From positions 62,001 to 126,000 of the forward strand of contig NZ_BOLM01000002.1 of NCBI RefSeq assembly GCF_016861605.1: a DNA stretch of 64,000 nucleotides, written 5' to 3'. The DNA comes from Levilactobacillus wangkuiensis. GTDB taxonomy: Bacteria > Bacillota > Bacilli > Lactobacillales > Lactobacillaceae. Below the pieces are notes generated by a model. That model did no database searches. It had not been told where the DNA came from and saw only the letters and a list, made by a program, of their open reading frames with translations. This document shows, one piece after another, positions 57,571-64,000 of this stretch (position 1 is the first letter of the stretch; the number at the start of each line of letters is the position of its first letter). The position numbers and the translations under genes are program-made.

Positions 57571-57837
57571 CTAAATGATTACTGCTTTTTCAACAATGTC
57601 GACTAAGCGGAACCGCTTGGTAGCAGACAGAGGACGAGTTTCCATGATTTCAACAATATCGCCTGTGTGGGCTTCGTTGTTTTCGTCATGTGCCTTGTAC
57701 TTCTTGGAGTACTTGACACGCTTGCCATATCGTGCATCAGTCTTCGTCGTTTCTACAACGACAGTGATCGTCTTTTCCATTTTGTCGGAAACGACACGAC
57801 CACGGTAAACCTTGCGGTTATTACGTGCATCACTCAT
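57571..57837 (-). CDS. rpsQ: 30S ribosomal protein S17
   Basis: The 88-aa S17 is an OB-fold protein with [18 protein letters not shown] and [18 protein letters not shown]. It is 28 bp after rpmC. Confidence 0.97.
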   Translation of the reverse strand: MSDARNNRKVYRGRVVSDKMEKTITVVVETTKTDARYGKRVKYSKKYKAHDENNEAHTGDIVEIMETRPLSATKRFRLVDIVEKAVII

Positions 57838-57865
57838 GTATTAGTGACCTCCTTCTTATCGTATT

Positions 57866-58060
57866 CTACTTGTTCAGTTCTTGTTGGCGAAGAGCGGTCT
57901 TAATCCGCGCAATGTTCTTCCGAACTTGCTTCAACCGTGCAGTGTTTTCCAATTGACCAGTAGCTAATTGGAAACGCAGGTTAAATAATTCGTCCTTGTA
58001 GCTCTTTTCTTTATCGAGCATTTCAGCAGTGGTTAATTCGTTGATTTCTTTAATTTTCAT
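57866..58060 (-). CDS. rpmC: 50S ribosomal protein L29
   Basis: The 64-aa L29 begins [20 protein letters not shown] and has the [16 protein letters not shown] helix. ATG 58060 overlaps the end of rplP by 11 bp with AGGTGG upstream, indicating coupling. A GTG at 58072 is possible but in poor context. Confidence 0.94.
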   Translation of the reverse strand: MKIKEINELTTAEMLDKEKSYKDELFNLRFQLATGQLENTARLKQVRKNIARIKTALRQQELNK

Positions 58061-58484
58061 TTGATTCGCCACCTACTTCCTCTCGTGCTAAAACTTTCGT
58101 ACGAACGGGAAGTTTCATGGCAGCCAGGCGTAATGCTTCGCGGGCAGTTTCTTCAGAAACGCCACCCACTTCAAACATAATCTTACCGCGCTTAACTGGG
58201 GCTACCCAGCCATCAGGCGTACCTTTACCATTACCCATCCGAACCCCAACACCTTTAGCAGTGTAGGATTTGTGAGGGAAAATTTTAATCCAAACTTTCC
58301 CACCACGCTTCATGTAACGTGTAATTGCCACACGGGCAGCTTCGATTTGACGGTTGGTGATCCACTTGGAATCCAACGCTTGCAAACCGTAATCGCCGAA
58401 GGCAACGCTCTTACCACCCTTGGCTTCGCCGCGAAGCTTACCACGGTGGACACGACGGAACTTTACTCGCTTAGGTACCAGCAT
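58050..58484 (-). CDS. rplP: 50S ribosomal protein L16
   Basis: The 144-aa L16 has [18 protein letters not shown] and the A-site-facing [19 protein letters not shown]. It begins two bases after the rpsC stop. Confidence 0.97.
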   Translation of the reverse strand: MLVPKRVKFRRVHRGKLRGEAKGGKSVAFGDYGLQALDSKWITNRQIEAARVAITRYMKRGGKVWIKIFPHKSYTAKGVGVRMGNGKGTPDGWVAPVKRGKIMFEVGGVSEETAREALRLAAMKLPVRTKVLAREEVGGESNEN

Positions 58485-58486
58485 GT

Positions 58487-59146
58487 TTATTTCCCTCCTT
58501 GTCCGTTAGATTGTTTCTTTTCGGGAAGAATTTCACCACGGTAGATCCAGGTTTTAACACCTAAAGAACCATAAGTAGTGTGCGCTTCAACCCAAGCGTA
58601 ATCAATGTCAGCACGCAACGTGTGCAGAGGAACCGTACCTTCAGCATAGCTTTCGACACGGGACATGTCAGCACCGTTTAAACGACCAGCAACTTGCGTC
58701 TTAACACCCTTGGCGCCAGAACGCATAGTCCGTTGCATCGTTCCACGCATAGCGCGACGGAATGCAACACGGCCTTCCAATTGACGAGCAATGTTTTCGC
58801 CGACCAACTTGGCATCCAAGTCTGGCTTTTTGATTTCCACGATGTTGATGTGGACACGTTTGCCAGTCAAGTCGTTCAATTCCTTACGGAGATTTTCGAC
58901 TTCGGAACCACCCTTACCAATAACCATCCCTGGCTTGGCAGTGTGGATTGAGATGTTGACGCGGTTTGCAGCCCGTTCAATCTCAACAGTTGATACAGAT
59001 GCCTCAACGAGACGCTTTTCGATAAATTTACGGATTTGAAGGTCTTCCTTCAGGTAAGCAGCGAAATCCTTTTCAGCATACCACTTTGCTTCCCAGTCGC
59101 GAATGATACCGACCCGTAATCCAGTTGGATTTACTTTTTGACCCAC
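58487..59146 (-). CDS. rpsC: 30S ribosomal protein S3
   Basis: The 219-aa S3 has the N-terminal [14 protein letters not shown], a KH domain with [15 protein letters not shown], and the C-domain [19 protein letters not shown]. It lies at the mRNA entry site and is three bases after rplV. Confidence 0.97.
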   Translation of the reverse strand: MGQKVNPTGLRVGIIRDWEAKWYAEKDFAAYLKEDLQIRKFIEKRLVEASVSTVEIERAANRVNISIHTAKPGMVIGKGGSEVENLRKELNDLTGKRVHINIVEIKKPDLDAKLVGENIARQLEGRVAFRRAMRGTMQRTMRSGAKGVKTQVAGRLNGADMSRVESYAEGTVPLHTLRADIDYAWVEAHTTYGSLGVKTWIYRGEILPEKKQSNGQGGK

Positions 59147-59149
59147 GCG

Positions 59150-59506
59150 TTATCCCTCCTCTTTTTCAGATACAACAACCGTAATGTGACTCGTACGTTT
59201 GTTGATTGGTGAAGCAGAGCCTTTGGCACGAGGACGGAACCGCTTGAGGGTTGGTCCTTCGTTCACATAGGCTTCGCTAACGATTAGATCTTGACGATCT
59301 AAATCAAAATTGTTTTCTGCGTTAGCAATAGCAGAGTTTAAAACTTTTTCCACAACCGGTGAAGTACCACGGGGTGTGAACTTTAAAATTGCAATTGCTT
59401 CAGCGACGCTCTTGCCGCGGATAAGATCGATGACAAGGCGAATTTTGCGAGCTGCAATACGAACTGTTTTAGCAGTTGCTTGCGCTGATGTAACTTGTTC
59501 AGCCAT
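59150..59506 (-). CDS. rplV: 50S ribosomal protein L22
   Basis: The 118-aa L22 lines the exit tunnel. It has [19 protein letters not shown] and the beta-hairpin [19 protein letters not shown]. It lies 17 bp after rpsS. Confidence 0.97.
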   Translation of the reverse strand: MAEQVTSAQATAKTVRIAARKIRLVIDLIRGKSVAEAIAILKFTPRGTSPVVEKVLNSAIANAENNFDLDRQDLIVSEAYVNEGPTLKRFRPRAKGSASPINKRTSHITVVVSEKEEG

Positions 59507-59523
59507 TTGTTAAATCCTCCTTA

Positions 59524-59799
59524 TCAACGAGTTTTCTTGTCGTCGCCACCATGACCACGGAATGTCCGGGTTGGTACGAATTCGCCAAGCTTGTGGCCTA
59601 CCATATCTTCTTGAACGTAAACTGGTACGTGCTTCCGTCCATCATATACAGCAATAGTTAAACCAACAAAGCTAGGGAAAATAGTAGACCGACGGGACCA
59701 GGTCTTGATGACAGCCTTTTTGTCTTGATCCTTTTGCGCATCAACCTTTTTCAGTAAGTGCGCATCGGCGAAAGGTCCTTTTTTCAAACTACGACCCAT
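59524..59799 (-). CDS. rpsS: 30S ribosomal protein S19
   Basis: The 91-aa S19 has [19 protein letters not shown] and [18 protein letters not shown]. It follows rplB by 81 bp. Confidence 0.97.
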   Translation of the reverse strand: MGRSLKKGPFADAHLLKKVDAQKDQDKKAVIKTWSRRSTIFPSFVGLTIAVYDGRKHVPVYVQEDMVGHKLGEFVPTRTFRGHGGDDKKTR

Positions 59800-59880
59800 T
59801 ATGAAACCTCCTCTACTTGTGGCGCATCGGTTAAGCCGATGACAACCAGGTCTCTGTACATCCGAAGTATCGGATGTTGA

Positions 59881-60729
59881 TTACATCTTAGAACCTTTAC
59901 GGTGACGAACAATGAACTTCTCAGTCTTGTTCTTCTTAGAACGTGTCTTCTTACCAACAGTCTTCTTACCCCATGGAGAAAGAGGAGATGGTAAACCAAC
60001 AGGTGCTTTACCTTCACCACCACCATGTGGGTGATCGTTAGGGTTCATAACAGAACCACGAACGTGAGGACGTTGACCAGCCCAACGGTTACGGCCGGCT
60101 TTACCAACGTTAACTAATTCATGTTCTTCGTTACCTACGGCACCGATAGTTGCACGGTTAACGTTCAAGATCATCCGAACTTCACCGGAAGATAAACGAA
60201 CTAACACGTACTTTTCGTCGTTAGCTTTACCTAACAATTGAGCTGAAGTACCAGCAGAACGGACCAATTGGCCACCCTTACCAGGCTTCAATTCGATGTT
60301 GTGAATGACAGTCCCAAAAGGAATGTTCTTCAATGGTAAAGTGTTACCGACCTTGATATCAGCTTCTGGACCAGATTGAACTTGTGCGCCAACCTTTAAG
60401 CCCTTAGGTGCGATGATGTATGACTTAACACCATCAGCGTAAACTAATAATGCAATGTTAGCAGTCCGGTTAGGATCATATTCGATAGCCTTAACCGTTG
60501 CTGGAACATCATCCTTAATCCGCTTGAAATCGATGATCCGGTATTGACGCTTGTTACCACCGCCACGATGACGGACAGTCATCTTACCAGCGTTGTTACG
60601 GCCAGCAGAGTGACTTTGTGAATCAAGCAATGACTTTTCAGGAGTCGTCTTAGTGATGACGTCTTTGTAAACCAAGCTCGTCATGTTACGACGACCATTG
60701 CTTGTTGGTTTGTATTTCTTAATCGCCAC
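59881..60729 (-). CDS. rplB: 50S ribosomal protein L2
   Basis: The 282-aa L2 is near the peptidyl transferase centre. It has [15 protein letters not shown] and the [19 protein letters not shown] loop with the conserved His. It lies 26 bp after rplW. Confidence 0.97.
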   Translation of the reverse strand: MAIKKYKPTSNGRRNMTSLVYKDVITKTTPEKSLLDSQSHSAGRNNAGKMTVRHRGGGNKRQYRIIDFKRIKDDVPATVKAIEYDPNRTANIALLVYADGVKSYIIAPKGLKVGAQVQSGPEADIKVGNTLPLKNIPFGTVIHNIELKPGKGGQLVRSAGTSAQLLGKANDEKYVLVRLSSGEVRMILNVNRATIGAVGNEEHELVNVGKAGRNRWAGQRPHVRGSVMNPNDHPHGGGEGKAPVGLPSPLSPWGKKTVGKKTRSKKNKTEKFIVRHRKGSKM

Positions 60730-60755
60730 GTTATTTCCCTCCTATATCTGAGATT

Positions 60756-61043
60756 TTATTCTTCGTTGAATAACTTGATTTCTTTTGAGTCGGCAGATAA
60801 GCTGACAATGGCCTTACGACGCTTCTTAGTGTAGCCTTCGTAACGTCCTTGACGCTTCTTCTTACCTTTCAAATTCATGATGTTAACCTTAACAACCTTG
60901 ACGTCAAAGATGTCTTCTACGGCATGCTTGACTTGAGTCTTGGTTGCTCGTACGTCAACGTCAAAGGTGTAACGCTTGTCGTCCATAGTTGCCATCGTAG
61001 CTTCGGTAACAACTGGGCGTAAGATAATGTCACGTGATTCCAT
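60756..61043 (-). CDS. rplW: 50S ribosomal protein L23
   Basis: The 95-aa L23 at the tunnel exit has [20 protein letters not shown] and [19 protein letters not shown]. Its start overlaps the end of rplD by one base. Confidence 0.97.
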   Translation of the reverse strand: MESRDIILRPVVTEATMATMDDKRYTFDVDVRATKTQVKHAVEDIFDVKVVKVNIMNLKGKKKRQGRYEGYTKKRRKAIVSLSADSKEIKLFNEE

Positions 61044-61666
61044 TATGCGAGCACCTCCTCTACTTGAGAAAGAGCTGGTTGGGTAATCACTAACTTGTCC
61101 GCATCAGCGATATCAAGGACATTCAAGCTCTTGGCTGGAATAACCTTAACGTTTGCTAAGTTACGGGCTGCTAAAGCAGCAGTTACGTTGTCGTCTTCAA
61201 GGACAACCAACGTCTTAGTAGTGACATTCAAACCAGCCAACACTGCAGCAAATTCTTTCGTCTTAGGTGCGTCGAATGCTAAGCCATCAAGAACGACTAA
61301 GCTTTCGTCAAGAACCTTTTGTGAAAGAACTGACTTCAATGCTAAACGACCAACCTTCTTAGGAAGGCGGTAACTGTATGAACGAGGGGTTGGTCCAAAG
61401 ACCACACCACCACCGACCCATTGTGGGGAACGGATGGAACCTTGACGGGCACGACCAGTACCCTTTTGACGCCATGGCTTCTTACCACCACCACGAACGG
61501 CACTCCGGTTTTTAACGGCGTGGGTTCCTTGGCGCATGGAAGCTCGTTGCATCAAAATCGTGTCGAATACGACGTTGTCGTTAGGTTCGATGCCGAAGAT
61601 ATCAGCGTTCAAATCAACGTTGCCGTTTTGGCTACCATCTTGTTTGTATAATGCTACGCTTGTCAT
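61043..61666 (-). CDS. rplD: 50S ribosomal protein L4
   Basis: The 207-aa L4 has [20 protein letters not shown] and [20 protein letters not shown], its extended tunnel loop. In some bacteria L4 represses the S10 operon; whether it does here is unknown. Confidence 0.97.
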   Translation of the reverse strand: MTSVALYKQDGSQNGNVDLNADIFGIEPNDNVVFDTILMQRASMRQGTHAVKNRSAVRGGGKKPWRQKGTGRARQGSIRSPQWVGGGVVFGPTPRSYSYRLPKKVGRLALKSVLSQKVLDESLVVLDGLAFDAPKTKEFAAVLAGLNVTTKTLVVLEDDNVTAALAARNLANVKVIPAKSLNVLDIADADKLVITQPALSQVEEVLA

Positions 61667-61687
61667 TTAATTATCCTCCCTTCCTAT

Positions 61688-62338
61688 TTAATTTTCAGAA
61701 TGCTTTGGACGTGGCGGGCGAACAGCACTCTTAACAGTAACGAGTGACTTGTTAGCACCAGGCACATTGCCCTTGATCAACAGAACGTTGTTATCAACGT
61801 CAGCTTTAACAATCACAAGGTTTTGGATAGTAACTTGCTTGTTACCCATCCGACCTGGAAGCTTCATACCAGGGAATACCCGGTTAATGATGGCACCCAG
61901 AGAACCTGGACGACGGTGGTAACGAGAACCATGGGCCATAGGGCCACGGCTTTGACCGTCTTTATGAATGTTACCTTGGTATCCATGACCTTTAGTGATA
62001 CCAGTGACATCAACGATGTCTCCTGCTTGGAAGGTATCAACTTTAACTTCGTCTGCTACCTTGTAATCTCCCAGCTCAACATCTCTGAATTCACGAATGA
62101 AGCGCTTAGGAGTCGTGTTTGCTTTTGCTACATGACCTTGTTCGGGCTTGTTGCTGAGTACTTCACGCTTGTCTTGGTAACCAAGTTGAATGGCTTCGTA
62201 ACCGTCGTTTTCCATCGTCTTAACTTGTAACACAACGTTTGGCGTTGCTTCGACAACAGTAACGGGGATTAATTCGCCAGCATCAGTGAAGACTTGCGTC
62301 ATCCCGACCTTTTTCCCTAAGATTCCTTTAGTGGTCAT
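61688..62338 (-). CDS. rplC: 50S ribosomal protein L3
   Basis: The 216-aa L3 has [20 protein letters not shown] and the central [20 protein letters not shown] loop. It is 45 bp after rpsJ. Confidence 0.97.
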   Translation of the reverse strand: MTTKGILGKKVGMTQVFTDAGELIPVTVVEATPNVVLQVKTMENDGYEAIQLGYQDKREVLSNKPEQGHVAKANTTPKRFIREFRDVELGDYKVADEVKVDTFQAGDIVDVTGITKGHGYQGNIHKDGQSRGPMAHGSRYHRRPGSLGAIINRVFPGMKLPGRMGNKQVTIQNLVIVKADVDNNVLLIKGNVPGANKSLVTVKSAVRPPRPKHSEN

Positions 62339-62383
62339 GAGTACACCTCCGATTATATTGTATTAATTTACTTGCTTTGGAAA

Positions 62384-62692
62384 TTATAACTTGATTTCGA
62401 TATCAACACCGCTAGGCAGGTCAAGCTTCATTAATGAGTCGACCGTCTTTGGCGTTGGGTTAACGATATCAATCAGACGCTTGTGCGTCCGCATTTCGAA
62501 TTGTTCACGTGAGTCCTTAAACTTATGTGGTGAACGTAATACGGTGTAGATCGTCCGTTCAGTTGGTAAAGGAATTGGACCTGAGATGCCGGCACCAGTT
62601 CTCTTTGCTGTTTCAACAATCTTGTCCGCTGATTGGTCAAGGATGCGATGTTCGTATGCCTTCAACCGAATCCGAATTTTTTGTTTTGCCAT
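62384..62692 (-). CDS. rpsJ: 30S ribosomal protein S10
   Basis: The 102-aa S10 has [20 protein letters not shown] and [20 protein letters not shown]; it is also NusE. It is the first gene of the S10 operon with a GAAGGAGGG ribosome-binding site. Confidence 0.97.
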   Translation of the reverse strand: MAKQKIRIRLKAYEHRILDQSADKIVETAKRTGAGISGPIPLPTERTIYTVLRSPHKFKDSREQFEMRTHKRLIDIVNPTPKTVDSLMKLDLPSGVDIEIKL

Positions 62693-62855
62693 TGTGTTCC
62701 CTCCTTCGTCTATTTTAAAAATAAGACTAACTCCGTGGAAATTCCCGCCACGCCCTCATGGCAAAGCGGCCGGGCGTGTCGCAATCTCCCACATCATCGC
62801 TTAAGCTTTTGAACCGAACCCCCAGGCCATAAAAATGCTCGGGGAAATACAGCAC
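62693..62855 (-). promoter_or_regulatory. Leader of the S10 operon
   Basis: A leader of about 160 bases precedes rpsJ. It contains the hairpin CACGCCC / GGGCGTG (near 62749 and 62772) with further G/C-rich pairing around it. Such a leader could bind a ribosomal protein or act in attenuation; no known class was recognised. Confidence 0.5.
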
Positions 62856-62861
62856 TTGACT

Positions 62862-62890
62862 ATCATACTAAATAAAACGCCGACTGACAA
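62862..62890 (-). promoter_or_regulatory. Promoter of the S10-spc-alpha transcript
   Basis: On the minus strand TTGTCA (62885-62890) and TATGAT (62862-62867) are spaced by 17 bp, with an AT-rich stretch upstream that could be an UP element. Confidence 0.8.
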
Positions 62891-62987
62891 GGGTTTTAAC
62901 AGAATTTCTCAAATCTTTTTGTAAAAAACATTGACAGCTTGATCCAAATCAATTTCAAAGTTAGGGGTCAGTTCGGTTGATTTGGAG

Positions 62988-64000
62988 TCAAACACGGTTT
63001 CTTCTATTAAATAGGTGTCTTGCTAGTCCCCACCCGATTGCGCAGGTAAGAACGTCAGCAATTGGCTGTGCCCAGATGACGCCATGGTACCCAGCGATGT
63101 GCGCGCCAATGACAATGGCCAGGTAGAACACGACTCCCTGCCGTGCAATCGACATGATAAAGGCCCCACTCGCCTTTCCCGTGCTTTGGAACACTGTCGT
63201 ATATACCAAGATTGCCCCAACAAACGGCGTCGTGAGCAAGAACGCACGTAACATATACGTCCCCGCAGTAATCACCGCAGTATTATGAAGGAACAGACCA
63301 ATAATTTGTGGCGCGAAGACCATTAAGATGATGGCCAGTACTAGGGCATAGACAACCTCGACCATGAGATCAAAGTGTAAGATTTTTTTGAACCGTTCCA
63401 TGTTCTTAGCACCGAACGTATAACCAATCAATGGTTGCGCCCCAAAGGCAAAACCGACCATCACCAACATCACGATCATATACACCTTAAGTACAATCCC
63501 CATCGCGGCCACGCGTGTTGGTCCGTAGTCCACCAGGTACCGATTTAAAACGGTCGTCCCAAATGCCTGCATGAGGTTCGTGATTGATCCTGGGATGCCG
63601 ATAAACAAGACTTGACGAATCAGCGCCGCGTTAATCCGACTCTGCTTCACATCAATTGAGATGACCTGACAATAGTGTTTTGTCAGACCAACCAGGACGA
63701 CGGCGGATATCGTGTAGCCGATAACTGTCGCCAGTGCTGCCCCCGCTGCGCCCATTCCCAGCGGAAAAATCAGAATTGGATCCAATATAATTGTAATAAC
63801 TGTGCCGACCATCGTTCCAATCATGGACTGTGTCGCGAAGCCTTCCGTTCGAATCAGATTACCTGGGACGATGGAAACAATGATGGGCATCGCACCAATC
63901 GCCATGATGCGATAAAATTGTTTGGCGTACGCGTACGTTGCCGGAGTCGCCCCCAGCAATCGTAAAATGGGTCGCATAAAAATCAACAAGAGCACTGTCG
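62988..64000 (-). CDS. MATE-family efflux transporter (5' part outside window)
   Basis: This multidrug/toxin antiporter is cut at the right edge. 337 codons are present, and the frame stays open to the last base, so roughly the first 115 residues of a usual 450-aa protein are missing. It has about nine membrane helices, with the second-half MATE motif VGFAFGAQPLIGYTFGAKN. ATG- or GTG-like codons near 63995 are internal. It is upstream of the S10 promoter and is not part of that operon. Confidence 0.85.
   Translation of the reverse strand, partial: TVLLLIFMRPILRLLGATPATYAYAKQFYRIMAIGAMPIIVSIVPGNLIRTEGFATQSMIGTMVGTVITIILDPILIFPLGMGAAGAALATVIGYTISAVVLVGLTKHYCQVISIDVKQSRINAALIRQVLFIGIPGSITNLMQAFGTTVLNRYLVDYGPTRVAAMGIVLKVYMIVMLVMVGFAFGAQPLIGYTFGAKNMERFKKILHFDLMVEVVYALVLAIILMVFAPQIIGLFLHNTAVITAGTYMLRAFLLTTPFVGAILVYTTVFQSTGKASGAFIMSIARQGVVFYLAIVIGAHIAGYHGVIWAQPIADVLTCAIGWGLARHLFNRRNRV

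Overview
The window comes from a low-to-moderate GC Gram-positive bacterium of the family Lactobacillaceae. The protein sequences, the SorC-type DeoR inside a deo operon, the heme- and menaquinone-dependent cydABDC/menA set and the EcfA1-EcfA2-EcfT module fit Levilactobacillus (the former Lactobacillus brevis group) or a close relative. The genus is inferred from general knowledge, not from a search. Almost all genes lie on the minus strand. No tRNA, rRNA, CRISPR array, transposase or prophage block was seen.

Layout, left to right. (1) 1-5.7 kb: deoxynucleoside salvage operon deoC-deoB-deoD-deoR-pdp, read leftward, with a good promoter, an adjacent inverted-repeat operator and a candidate CcpA (cre) site. 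(2) 6-9 kb: a secreted threonine-rich protein, two divergent XRE-family regulators sharing an operator region, and the NADH pyrophosphatase NudC. (3) 9.3-20.7 kb: core housekeeping genes: a 23S rRNA uracil methyltransferase, lipid kinase DgkB, the Glu/Asp-tRNA amidotransferase GatCAB, lipoprotein CamS, DNA ligase LigA and helicase PcrA. (4) 21.4-33.2 kb: a degenerate PurK-like ATP-grasp protein and xpt, then a respiration region: menA, a polyprenyl diphosphate synthase, the cytochrome bd oxidase genes cydA-cydB and its assembly ABC transporter cydD-cydC. (5) 33.4-43.8 kb: a 2-hydroxyacid dehydrogenase, a solitary rmlB, an LCP-family enzyme, lipoate ligase, an APC permease, a small two-gene unit of unknown function, asparagine synthetase AsnA behind a T-box, and the KtrAB potassium system. 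(6) 44-62.7 kb: the ribosomal supercluster: rpsI-rplM behind an L13-type leader, truA, the ECF module, then rplQ-rpoA-rpsK-rpsM-rpmJ-infA-adk-secY and the spc and S10 operons up to rpsJ and its leader. (7) 63-64 kb: a MATE transporter cut by the right edge.

The most unusual content is not coding. Nine copies of one dispersed, highly structured intergenic element were found at 1-190, 2585-2700, 20934-21102, 21197-21409, 24464-24607, 29560-29729, 29860-30045, 30052-30337 and 30338-30675. They occur in both orientations. They share an architecture: a long closing stem, hairpin A with a conserved GCC-AAG-GCGG loop, hairpin B, and stem C. The stem sequences differ widely between copies yet stay paired. 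Stem C keeps one A.A mismatch at the same place in all six copies that have it. Three tandem copies lie between cydB and cydD. This looks like a multi-copy structured RNA or a MITE/REP-like element under selection for folding; whether it is already described cannot be decided from the sequence alone.
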